DNA from: Chromatiales bacterium (ex Bugula neritina AB1)
GTDB lineage: Bacteria > Pseudomonadota > Gammaproteobacteria > Granulosicoccales > Granulosicoccaceae
Direction: 5' to 3'
Length of the DNA: 49,180 nt
NCBI GenBank assembly: GCA_001730015.1
Contig: MDLA01000144.1
Span: 1-49,180 of the forward strand
Positions 9,513-17,664 of the stretch are shown in pieces. Position 1 is the stretch's first letter. Each line of letters begins with the position of its first letter. A program made the position numbers and the translations under genes. Below the pieces are notes generated by a model that worked only from the letters and a program-made list of their open reading frames with translations, was not told the origin of the DNA and made no database searches.

Positions 9513-9540
9513 CACGCACATCAATTAAGCAAAATGTTGA

Positions 9541-10473
9541 TTAGAATGCTTTAGTCAACAGAACGCGATAGTTGGTAACGTCGCCACTGCTATCACTATC
9601 ATCACTGAAAACATTGATTCGTGTGCTGATATTCATTGAAGAACCCAAGTCATAGCTGGCATCGAAGCGCAAGCTGGTATCATCTTCGTTAACATCACCA
9701 GCTTCCATTTCGAAAGTCAGAGATACAGATGTTTTACCAAAACCATAAGAACCTTTAGCACTGATGGTTTCCCGGTCGTTATCGAAATCCTTGTATGCAA
9801 GGGCTAGAGAACCACCACCGATACCGTAGGTAGCGCCCACAGACATTTCTGTGCGGTCTTCAGCGGTATCATCACCTCCGTCACCCTCATTACCAACACC
9901 AACACCAAAACCAAAACCACCTGCACTAAATTTAACACCAGCAGCAACCCGATCACTACTACCTTCCGGTGACCAGTTCAGACCAACTGTTACACCACTG
10001 AATGTTCCAGTGTAGCTGATACCGAAGTTCTCACCGTCAATATCAGAACTAATAGCTGCACCACCAACATCACCGGCTACCTGGCCAAAACCGGTCGCGT
10101 CCGGAACTTCACCAACACGAATGTCACCGAAATCACCCTTGATACCCACGTGAATGTTATCACCAGTAGCAACATCACCAACCAACCCCAAGTCAGTTCG
10201 ATAGTTGGCGTAGCCAGTAAGCCCATTGTCCAGAGTGCCTGTTGCCTTAACGTTAATGGTTGAATCATCACCAAACATTTTAAGGTCGCCAGGGCGTGAT
10301 GCAGCAGTGATAACTTCTGACGTGGTCGGATCAAGCACCGCAGGGACATCGTCCTCGTCAGTGCCGATAATTCCAATAGCAACCTGACCGGTCAGGGTCA
10401 CATCTGCCTGAGCCATCGGTGCAGCGATGCATCCAGTGAGGGCCAGTGCTACTGCAGTCTTAGTGTATTTCAT
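9541..10473 (-). CDS. Gram-negative trimeric porin
   Basis: A 310-residue outer-membrane porin for passive entry of small hydrophilic solutes. The chosen ATG (10471-10473) has GGAG six bases upstream and begins directly with the signal peptide (MKYTKTAVALALTG...), cleaved after MAQA; a frame start four codons earlier is less likely. The mature protein begins DVTLTGQVAIG and continues with alternating beta strands, including the family-typical LTGYANYRTDLG and GDIRVGEVPDATGFGQV. It ends in ...YRVLLTKAF, with the terminal Phe needed for BAM-dependent assembly. Several segments are strikingly acidic (GTDEDD, EGDGGDDTAEDR, GDVNEDD, DDSDSSGD), which might indicate cation preference or a saline habitat. 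Confidence 0.92.
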   Translation of the reverse strand: MKYTKTAVALALTGCIAAPMAQADVTLTGQVAIGIIGTDEDDVPAVLDPTTSEVITAASRPGDLKMFGDDSTINVKATGTLDNGLTGYANYRTDLGLVGDVATGDNIHVGIKGDFGDIRVGEVPDATGFGQVAGDVGGAAISSDIDGENFGISYTGTFSGVTVGLNWSPEGSSDRVAAGVKFSAGGFGFGVGVGNEGDGGDDTAEDRTEMSVGATYGIGGGSLALAYKDFDNDRETISAKGSYGFGKTSVSLTFEMEAGDVNEDDTSLRFDASYDLGSSMNISTRINVFSDDSDSSGDVTNYRVLLTKAF

Positions 10474-11163
10474 GTAGTTCTCCAATCACGAATCGTTAGG
10501 TGTTAGTTTTATTGTTTTACATTGAGCCGCTTTAGCACGGCTGCGCTCTTTTAGTGAGGCCATACACACAAAATGTTTTTTGCCTCACACGTTTTGACCC
10601 GAAGGTCGTAAGCATCAGCGAGTTGCAAGGGCGAAGCCGCCACCAGCGCCTCAAGCGACACAGTGTGTGATTCAAATGCTAACGATGTATTTGCATAAAA
10701 ACAACATTGATTTGTGTTTTTATTGGTAATTCTCTGTTGCTGTTGTGAAAGAATGTGAATCTTTTCTCAACGAAATATCTTTTATTATTTATTAAATACA
10801 ATTAGTTACAACAATCCATCCAATCCAGACCCTCGGTTATCCGCAACATTACATCTTACTCCGCGGTAATATTTTTATGTGGAATAACCATGATCCTGTA
10901 CTACCAGATCGGATCATTTGCAATAATACAACGCTAGAAATCGATTAAGCGCATCGTTTATATCACCCGAGAGAGGTCAACCAGCCTATACCCACTAATA
11001 CACAACCAATAATCACCATGAAATGTTGCACACAGTCCCTGCAAGATTTCAAATCAAACCAGCGATCTCCAGACAGTTTCGCTAGACTTCACATTTAGAA
11101 TTCCTTCAATCGAATCCATCCACCTGCACCCTGACGTGAAAACGGAATAAGGCACACATATAT
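10474..11163. other. 690-bp intergenic region upstream of the porin and nudJ
   Basis: Divergent control region of the porin (minus) and nudJ (plus). It is distinctly AT-rich around 10690-10830. No open frame with gene-like features is seen. It probably contains both promoters and perhaps a long porin leader, but I cannot place -35/-10 boxes with confidence. Confidence 0.5.
10754..10769. promoter_or_regulatory. Possible CRP-like site in the porin upstream region
   Basis: TGTGA-N6-TCTCA, one mismatch from the palindromic TGTGA-N6-TCACA consensus, about 280 bases upstream of the porin start. A single near match in an AT-rich region is weak evidence. Confidence 0.2.
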
Positions 11164-11613
11164 ATGGTCTGGAAACCCCATGCTACCGTTGCCGCTGTAA
11201 TAGCGCGCGGCAATTCCTTCCTGATCGTTGAAGAACCTAAGGAAGAAGGTGTTGTGTTCAATCAACCAGCCGGACACCTCGAAGACGGAGAGAGTCTGCA
11301 ACAGGCAATTATTCGCGAAGTACGCGAAGAAACAGCGTGGGCCTTCACCCCGAAGTACATACTGGGTATTTATCGTTGGCGGAACCCCGCAAGGGGCAAT
11401 ACTCACATGCGCACAACCTTTGTTGGCAGCGTCAGTGATCATCACCCTGAACAGAAATTGTTTGACAACATCATCAGCGCTACCTGGAAAACAGTAGAAG
11501 AATTGAACGTACTTAATACCGCCGGTCGACTGCGAAGCCCGCTGGTACTTGCCTGTATCAACGACTACCTTAGCGGGCAGGGTTATCCTCTGTCACTTTG
11601 CCGCGACATATAA
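11164..11613 (+). CDS. nudJ: NudJ-type Nudix hydrolase
   Basis: A 149-residue Nudix pyrophosphohydrolase; NudJ enzymes act on nucleoside tri- and diphosphates and thiamin pyrophosphate. The Nudix box is nearly complete: GHLEDGESLQQAIIREVREE (about residues 38-57) followed by TAW, where the usual residue after the EE pair is often TG, so this position is mildly atypical. The start KPHATVAAVIARGNSFLIVEE, the stretch FNQPAGHLEDGE and the C-terminal LRSPLVLACINDYLSGQGYP match the NudJ subgroup. The stop is 10 bases before mnmA, and nudJ-mnmA-hflD is the arrangement known from E. coli, which supports the assignment. Confidence 0.9.
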   Translation: MVWKPHATVAAVIARGNSFLIVEEPKEEGVVFNQPAGHLEDGESLQQAIIREVREETAWAFTPKYILGIYRWRNPARGNTHMRTTFVGSVSDHHPEQKLFDNIISATWKTVEELNVLNTAGRLRSPLVLACINDYLSGQGYPLSLCRDI

Positions 11614-11623
11614 ACTACTTCCC

Positions 11624-12733
11624 ATGACACAAGGCAATTCAAACACTGTAAAGCAACAAATAGTGATTGGTATGTCAGGAGGAGTCGACTCTTCCGTTGC
11701 CGCCTGGCTTCTAACCCAGCGCGCCAACACCAGCCTAAGCGCTCTGTTCATGCAAAACTGGGAAGAAGACGAAGATGACTACTGCACTGCCGTAGAAGAT
11801 TTCCGGGACGCAGCAGGCGTCTGCACACAACTGAACATCCCGTTATCCAGCGTCAACTTTTCTGCCGACTACTGGCAGAAGGTATTTGCAGAGTTCCTGG
11901 AGGAATACAACGCCGGGCGCACCCCCAATCCAGACATACTCTGTAACAAGGAAATAAAATTCCGCGCGTTTCTTGATCACGCTACACGAAGCGGCGCAAG
12001 CGCTATCGCAACGGGCCACTATGTACGAACAGATCTTGACTCGAACGGGCAAACTCGATTACTAAGAGGACTGGACGAAACCAAAGATCAATCCTATTTC
12101 CTGCATACGCTCGATCAGCAACAGCTGCGTCAATCCGTATTTCCGGTCGGTGATCTGCGCAAATCAGATCTGCGCGATATCGCACGCGACCTGAAGCTTC
12201 AGGTACACGATAAAAAAGACAGTACCGGCATCTGTTTTATCGGCGAAAGACGATTTCGCGACTTCCTCGCTCAGTACGTCGAATCAAAGCCCGGCCCGAT
12301 GATCGACACCAGCGGAAACCCCGTTGGCACACATAACGGCATAGCTTTCTACACCATTGGACAACGGCAGGGGCTCGGCATTGGCGGCAGCGCCAGCCAC
12401 GGGCCGGAGCCCTGGTACGTGGTGGAAAAACGCCCCGGCAGCAACGAACTGGTAGTCGCCCAGGGTCACGACCACCCTACCCTGCTGAAAAAATCACTTT
12501 TTGCCAGTCGTATCCATTGGATTAGACAGGAGCCGACCTCAGATTTAAAGTGCACCGCAAAAATAAGATACCGACAACGAGATACCGACTGCACCGTGCA
12601 CCTAAGCAGTTCACACGAAGGCACCATTGAGTTCGCCAGTAGCCAACGCGCAATTACCCCCGGGCAATCAGTCGTATTTTATGACGACGAGGAATGTCTG
12701 GGCGGAGGTATAATCGAGTATGCATCTCAATAA
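11624..12733 (+). CDS. mnmA: tRNA-specific 2-thiouridylase MnmA
   Basis: A 369-residue enzyme that adds sulfur to C2 of wobble uridine 34 in tRNA-Glu, tRNA-Gln and tRNA-Lys, using ATP and a sulfur relay. It shows the PP-loop IGMSGGVDSSVAAWLL near the N terminus, then TPNPDILCNKEIKF with the first catalytic Cys, TGHYVRT, and DSTGICFIGERRFRDFL with the second Cys, followed by the C-terminal RNA-binding beta domain (FYTIGQRQGLGIGG). The frame is open upstream to 11549 but that part overlaps nudJ; the ATG at 11624 places the PP-loop at the usual distance. Confidence 0.97.
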   Translation: MTQGNSNTVKQQIVIGMSGGVDSSVAAWLLTQRANTSLSALFMQNWEEDEDDYCTAVEDFRDAAGVCTQLNIPLSSVNFSADYWQKVFAEFLEEYNAGRTPNPDILCNKEIKFRAFLDHATRSGASAIATGHYVRTDLDSNGQTRLLRGLDETKDQSYFLHTLDQQQLRQSVFPVGDLRKSDLRDIARDLKLQVHDKKDSTGICFIGERRFRDFLAQYVESKPGPMIDTSGNPVGTHNGIAFYTIGQRQGLGIGGSASHGPEPWYVVEKRPGSNELVVAQGHDHPTLLKKSLFASRIHWIRQEPTSDLKCTAKIRYRQRDTDCTVHLSSSHEGTIEFASSQRAITPGQSVVFYDDEECLGGGIIEYASQ

Positions 12734-12760
12734 CATTTTATTCACCAACCCAGCCAGCTA

Positions 12761-13387
12761 ATGCCTCAATCACTCGAACACCAGACGATTGCACTTGCCG
12801 GACTATTTCTGACAACCGATCTGGTGCAGAAAATAGCAAATACCGGAGAGTACGACGAAGGCACAATGCGTATCGCCCTGGAATCGCTTTTCGCCCTCGA
12901 TGCGGAAACAGTCCCTGCGGTCTTCGGAGGCAAAAACAACCTGCGTCCGGGCTTTCAGCGCCTTGTATCCCAACTGGCCGGCTCAGACTCGACACCAGAT
13001 ATGCAAATTACCCGCTACGCACTCACGGTTCTAAAAATCGAGAGCAAGTTACCGGCCGGATCACCTGCCATGGAACGAATCAGGCGAGGTTTGCAGGAAG
13101 CCGAGAAACTGCGAATGCACTACGATACCCTGGACATGAAAATTGTTGATCTACTGGCTAATATCTACACAGAGAATATCAGCAGCATGTCACCCCGTGT
13201 CATTGTGCACGGCAACGAAGACTATTTAAAACAGGATATTCACGCCAACTGCATTAGAGCGTGCCTGCTTGCAGCAATTCGATCAGCAGTGTTGTGGCGG
13301 CAGTGCGGAGGTACTCGCTGGCGACTGGTAACCGGACGGCAGCGGTACGTCAACCAGGCCAGTAAAGATCTTCGCAGTACATCGTAA
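12761..13387 (+). CDS. hflD: HflD family protein
   Basis: A 208-residue protein of the HflD family (high frequency of lysogenisation), a peripheral inner-membrane protein that in E. coli binds phage lambda CII and limits its activity. Its general cellular role is unclear. The helical pattern and motifs are characteristic: QTIALAGLFLTTDLVQKIA, ALFALD-like ESLFALDAETV, ITRYALTVLKIESKL, MSPRVIVHGNEDYL and IRACLLAAIRSAVLWRQCGG. It follows mnmA by 27 bases in the conserved nudJ-mnmA-hflD order. In many genomes purB comes next, but here the neighbour is the oppositely oriented cyclic-nucleotide-binding gene, marking the end of the conserved block. Confidence 0.93.
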   Translation: MPQSLEHQTIALAGLFLTTDLVQKIANTGEYDEGTMRIALESLFALDAETVPAVFGGKNNLRPGFQRLVSQLAGSDSTPDMQITRYALTVLKIESKLPAGSPAMERIRRGLQEAEKLRMHYDTLDMKIVDLLANIYTENISSMSPRVIVHGNEDYLKQDIHANCIRACLLAAIRSAVLWRQCGGTRWRLVTGRQRYVNQASKDLRSTS

Positions 13388-13408
13388 ACTATAGGCTGAA
13401 AGTTCCGC

Positions 13409-13852
13409 TTATCCGCTACCTCTCAACGCCATACGAACACCATCGTTTACACGCAGAGCCAGTTCACGGATTACCGCTATTGCCACCTCCGGACACCCTT
13501 CAAGCAACTGCATAAATACATCTTTGGTAATTTTCAATACCACCAGTTCATTTCGCGCTACGACTGTTGCCGTTCTGGGCACATCACAAACGATCGCCGT
13601 TTCACCCACTATTTCGCCAGCCCCATGACTGGTTACCAGCAACTGCCCGTCTCCTGAATCAACATAGATATCTACATCGCCCTCCATAATCACATATGCA
13701 TCTTCGCCTTTCTCGCCCTCCTTGCAAAGTACTTCATCTGCCTGATAGGTGATCCACTCACTGGTGAACGCCAGTAATTTTAATTTTGATTCGTCCAGGC
13801 TGGAGAATAACGTTATATTTCTGAGTGCCTCCACTTCTTCCGTCAGACTCAT
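13409..13852 (-). CDS. Stand-alone cyclic-nucleotide-binding domain protein
   Basis: A 147-residue protein made of one CRP-type cyclic-nucleotide-binding beta roll and no DNA-binding helix-turn-helix. Motifs: LFSSLDESKLKLLAF, YVIMEGDVDIYV, and the phosphate-binding cassette GEIVGETAIVCDVPRTATVV, which keeps the Gly-Glu (about 83-84) and Arg (about 93) that contact cAMP or cGMP in functional domains, so ligand binding is plausible. The ATG at 13852 has AAGG ten bases upstream and is preferred over the TTG three codons earlier. It lies 66 bases downstream of the ABC-like gene on the same strand. The second ABC paralog carries the same domain fused, which implies that the two proteins work together. 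Confidence 0.88.
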   Translation of the reverse strand: MSLTEEVEALRNITLFSSLDESKLKLLAFTSEWITYQADEVLCKEGEKGEDAYVIMEGDVDIYVDSGDGQLLVTSHGAGEIVGETAIVCDVPRTATVVARNELVVLKITKDVFMQLLEGCPEVAIAVIRELALRVNDGVRMALRGSG

Positions 13853-13918
13853 CGGGAGCAATACCTTCTATACACCTTCACACGTCCTTGCAATACTATT
13901 TCTGATAAATCCACTGAT

Positions 13919-16504
13919 TCAACCCCGTGTAATAAATCTGCCTTTCTCAAGTACCAGCACCTGCTCAAAACTTTGTGCAAGATCGGCATCCCCAAGCACC
14001 CAGATCAGCCCGCGATCTCCGCGTAGCCGTTGTACATTATCAATAATTCTTTTGCTGGTGTCGCCGTCAAGAACACTAATAGCATCATTGATAACCAGCA
14101 TATCTGTCTCTTTTAACAGTATTCTCACAAGTGCAATTTTCTGTCGCTGATCTATAGAAATATTAGCACCACCAATGCCTACATCGTAACTCAGGCCCAA
14201 TCGCATCACGTCCGGGTAAATCCCTGCTTTCTCTATAACAGTGCGAATCAACTCCCCAACACGCGCTTCTGCTTTAGCCTGCCCGTAAGCAAGTTTTCCG
14301 AAAAGAATATTATCCTGTACTGATGCCCCATGACTGTATTGATCAGCACTGAATAGTGTCACAAGAGCACTCAATTCTTCAGGCATTGTATCGGCGAGTC
14401 TATGCCGGGCTTCAACCAGCCGCACCTGGAGTGCATCATCTATAATACCCAGACGATGCTGCGCTGGTATCAACATAAACGCTACCGAAAGTAACTGTTC
14501 TCGCTCTTCTTCGGTAATTGACTCTGTACCATCCACATCAATTCGCCCCAGCATCCGCTTGAATAGCGGAAGATCATCGGAGCTGATGAATGAAAACCGA
14601 TTGAAAAATTCATGGCCCGGCGGTAGATCCGAGAAGATATCCACCATTGTCTCAGCTGCTTTTCTTCCAGCTTCAATCAACTCATCCAGTAATCCATCAC
14701 GGGATAACAGCTGCAACACAGTCGGATTATTGATAAGGTCAGGCAACGCGGATGAGCTGTCACGCGGCACACCGAATAATAAATTCTCTGCCACAGATGC
14801 GTTGGTGTTGTACTGGTTATAGTCGAACAATTCGACTAGGTCAGCTAAATCGCCTTGCTGTATTTCGACACTTAAATCACGTCGCGCCCGCAGCAACTTT
14901 TCGACAAGCCCGCTATTTGCTCCATCAGCCAGGTTACTGCGCAGCCCCAGTTCATAGATATCCTGTTCCAGTTCAACTACAGGTAACAGTTCAACCACCT
15001 TCCTTTCGAGTTCGGTTTCATTGCCAACTCCTGCAGCGATGGGATTAATCCAGCTAGAACGTACATCGAAAACACTATTTCCTGTACGCAACGCCTCGCT
15101 CTTTCGATGATCTGAAGCCTCATCACCTACAACCGCAAGTTCAGATGATAATGGCTTGTTCTTCAGTCCATAGTAGAGATTGTCAAGAACACTGCCATTA
15201 AACAGGTAAGCATTTTGTCCTGCATAGCCGATCCACTGGCCGGTAGCCGCGACAGGGAAACCGGCAAGATTGCTGCCATTCACCTTGAGCTGACCACGGC
15301 TGGGATTAATCAGCCCCCCAATCAACCGGCCTAACGCCTCCTTACCTCCCCCGGATGGACCGACTATCGCAACGCGCTGGTTAACCGGAATCTCAAAGCT
15401 GATTCCATCCAGCTGCCTGACGCCCCCCTCTTCCGCATAGGTCAGGCCACTCGACACCAATGAACCCTCTAGCGGCTCTGGCCTGGCAGTGGATGGCTCG
15501 AAAAGATTCTCATCCAATAGCTGACTCGGCTGGAACTGGCTGATTATCTGTGCGTACTTAACTCTTATATCTTCCTTAATCTGGTAATACTTCAATAGCT
15601 CCTTCCACGGCCCTGCGAGATCTTTATACGCCGCCAGCACCGCGATCAAGGCGCCAAGCGAGAGCTTACCGTTAATTACAAAAATACCACCAACAAGATA
15701 GAAAAAAAATGGTGTAATTTGATTTAGAAAATTATTTAGAAATTTTATAAAGAACTTTCTTTTGTAGATTTCCTTACGAATCTCAAATAAAGACCCTAGC
15801 CGGTCACTTATATCAGCTCGTTCAAACTGAGCGGTATCCAGCGAACGTATTTCAGTAATTCCCGCAAACGCCTCGCCAATCCGCGCGGCAAGTGATCTTA
15901 CCGTCAGCACTCGCTTTCGCGATAATTGATTAACCTTTTTCTGCAATTTAGGAATAACCACCATCTGTAACGGATACATTGCCGTGGCTGCAAATCCCAG
16001 ATAGATATCCTGGTTAAAAATAAACGCAAGATAAGTGATTAACAAGCCCCCCTGAAACGCAGGCAACGCAAAGGCATCGCTTATGAACCCTCCTAACGGC
16101 TCTGTTTCAGCCGTAATAATCGGTACAACTTCATTCTGGGAAATTCTCTTGAAATACGGAATCGGAAATCGCAATACCCGGCTGTATAATTCATAACGCA
16201 GGCGCCGCAACATCCGCTCACTCAGCACACCCCGGTAGACATTCAGGTGATACTTAATCCCGCCGTTGATCATGGTAAGCGCGAGAAACGCGCAACACAG
16301 CACAGTCAGATAACTTATCTGGTTAACACTGAACCCGAGGATCGAAGCTGGAATTCCGTCACCACCAATGGCCTGATTGATAATCAGTTTGGGGATTTCG
16401 AGCGAGTAATAAATCAGCGGCATCGACAACACAGTTACCAGCAATATCAGCAACTGTTCCTTGCGGCTATGCCGTAAAATGTACTTGAAGATTGAGGGTT
16501 CCAT
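13919..16504 (-). CDS. ABC exporter-like protein with a degenerate, expanded ATPase domain (paralog 1)
   Basis: An 861-residue inner-membrane protein. Residues about 10-300 form a type-I exporter membrane domain (RRLRYELYSRVLRFPIPYF, ITAETEPLGG). The ATPase domain starts near 340. Walker A is GPSGGGKE (382-389), with Glu where Ser/Thr is required. The Q-loop is YAGQNAYLFNGSVLDNLYYG (427-446). A long insertion follows that repeats the last part twice, ASVAENLLFG (569-578) and ASVQDNILFG (727-736). The signature is GGANISIDQRQK (about 778-789), Walker B LVINDAISVLD lacks the catalytic Glu, and the switch His is missing (VLGDAD). The ATG at 16504 aligns exactly with the paralog's start; the frame is open to 16525 (GTG). 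ATP hydrolysis is doubtful, and the substrate is unknown. Confidence 0.88.
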   Translation of the reverse strand: MEPSIFKYILRHSRKEQLLILLVTVLSMPLIYYSLEIPKLIINQAIGGDGIPASILGFSVNQISYLTVLCCAFLALTMINGGIKYHLNVYRGVLSERMLRRLRYELYSRVLRFPIPYFKRISQNEVVPIITAETEPLGGFISDAFALPAFQGGLLITYLAFIFNQDIYLGFAATAMYPLQMVVIPKLQKKVNQLSRKRVLTVRSLAARIGEAFAGITEIRSLDTAQFERADISDRLGSLFEIRKEIYKRKFFIKFLNNFLNQITPFFFYLVGGIFVINGKLSLGALIAVLAAYKDLAGPWKELLKYYQIKEDIRVKYAQIISQFQPSQLLDENLFEPSTARPEPLEGSLVSSGLTYAEEGGVRQLDGISFEIPVNQRVAIVGPSGGGKEALGRLIGGLINPSRGQLKVNGSNLAGFPVAATGQWIGYAGQNAYLFNGSVLDNLYYGLKNKPLSSELAVVGDEASDHRKSEALRTGNSVFDVRSSWINPIAAGVGNETELERKVVELLPVVELEQDIYELGLRSNLADGANSGLVEKLLRARRDLSVEIQQGDLADLVELFDYNQYNTNASVAENLLFGVPRDSSSALPDLINNPTVLQLLSRDGLLDELIEAGRKAAETMVDIFSDLPPGHEFFNRFSFISSDDLPLFKRMLGRIDVDGTESITEEEREQLLSVAFMLIPAQHRLGIIDDALQVRLVEARHRLADTMPEELSALVTLFSADQYSHGASVQDNILFGKLAYGQAKAEARVGELIRTVIEKAGIYPDVMRLGLSYDVGIGGANISIDQRQKIALVRILLKETDMLVINDAISVLDGDTSKRIIDNVQRLRGDRGLIWVLGDADLAQSFEQVLVLEKGRFITRG

Positions 16505-16991
16505 CACCTGGCTCGTTAATTTCACATTTCCTGATCCTTCAGGCTGTCGGGAACGTGAGACCCCGATACACGTAGTCTACTGCCTCGTCTCCGAACTGAT
16601 TTCGTTCTCTCTGCTCAATGCATTTTACCAGTGGCCACACAAGACATACGAATAACACAGCTTCACCCCGTACACACAGACAACAGCCTTTAGTATCCTA
16701 TATCAGTGCCTGATCTGCACTCCAATTCTACACCCTCGCCGTCAACTGTGTCGAAACAGGTAAAATTACCGTCATCAGACTTCAACCACATAGGGAGCAC
16801 AACCAATGGATTGAGATATATTTGACGTCGGACATTCCGGCGGCGGCTAGCTTGATTGCTCAGCTTCTCGCAGCACAAGCTAATCGCTCGCGGTCCTTGC
16901 TACTCCCATTTTAACTTAGGCGATACAAGACTCCCGAATACCCCTCAATTATACTGCCGTCAGTAAGACCAATAACTGAGAGGCTCAACCG
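16505..16991. other. Divergent intergenic region between ABC paralog 1 and the DUF1796-like gene
   Basis: About 490 bases without a supportable gene; short open frames here lack ribosome-binding sites and family features. It should hold promoters for both flanking genes, but none is clear enough to place. Confidence 0.5.
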
Positions 16992-17654
16992 GTGACAGCT
17001 CCCCGAACAACATTGGCAAGCCTGGGCATGTCATGCCAGACAACTCACCAACTTCGCCGCCTAACTGGACAGGAATCCGATTCCGGCCCGACAGCACCCT
17101 CTGGACTATTTGACTGGCTGATCTGCCCATTAGCAAGCTCAATCGCTTTACTTGATAAACAGATTCCCGATTTCTCCCGAAATCAAATTCAGGTGCAAAA
17201 GGGCCGTGCCTACTGGCCCAAATTCAATCTGTATTTCTGGCATAGCTTTCTGGTGAAGGGCGAGACAACGCACCAGGTTGATATCGATGCAAATTTTGAG
17301 GCGGAACTTCGCCGCTGGCGCCACTTACGAGATCGATTCAGCGAACTCGATCCACGGCATACAATATTCGTTGTATCCAATACACAAAATAATCTTGAAA
17401 CCGAAGTATTCGAACAATCTGAACAGGATCAGTACCTGTTTACCGGTAAATTACTCGACCAACTAAAACATAGCCTAGGAAATTATTTCAAAACGACCAG
17501 CTATGCCATTCAGCTGGAGGTGTTGAGTCGCGAAAGCCGGATGTCTGCAACTGATGGCCTGCCAACGCCAGTTACCTACCTGCCTACCGATCACAACGAA
17601 TGGAAGGGGTCCAGGAAATCATGGGACAACTGGTGGGATAAACTGAATTTATAA
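16992..17654 (+). CDS. DUF1796-like putative papain-like cysteine peptidase
   Basis: A 220-residue protein resembling the DUF1796 / putative papain-like cysteine peptidase family. The N-terminal pattern SLGMSCQTTHQLRR with Cys15, then GLFDWLICPL (Asp41), is the usual start of that family. It continues with KGRAYWPKFNLYFWHSF and IFVVSNTQNNL, consistent with the family's later conserved strands, and ends in an Arg/Trp-rich tail. Activity has not been shown for most members, and they often sit in polysaccharide or glycosyltransferase clusters, as here. The start is GTG at 16992 with GAGG eight bases upstream. It converges with the FkbH-type gene, with only 10 bases between the stops. Function is unknown. 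Confidence 0.65.
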   Translation: MTAPRTTLASLGMSCQTTHQLRRLTGQESDSGPTAPSGLFDWLICPLASSIALLDKQIPDFSRNQIQVQKGRAYWPKFNLYFWHSFLVKGETTHQVDIDANFEAELRRWRHLRDRFSELDPRHTIFVVSNTQNNLETEVFEQSEQDQYLFTGKLLDQLKHSLGNYFKTTSYAIQLEVLSRESRMSATDGLPTPVTYLPTDHNEWKGSRKSWDNWWDKLNL

Positions 17655-17664
17655 CACATAAAGA

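Noticed and set aside
10553..10568. Second CRP-like site AGTGA-N6-ACACA upstream of the porin
   Set aside because: Two mismatches from the consensus; not distinguishable from chance.
13919..16504. Sequencing error or pseudogene as explanation for the degenerate ATPase motifs
   Set aside because: The frame is intact over 2.6 kb and the paralog at 38122-41145 has the same insertion and similarly placed motif losses.
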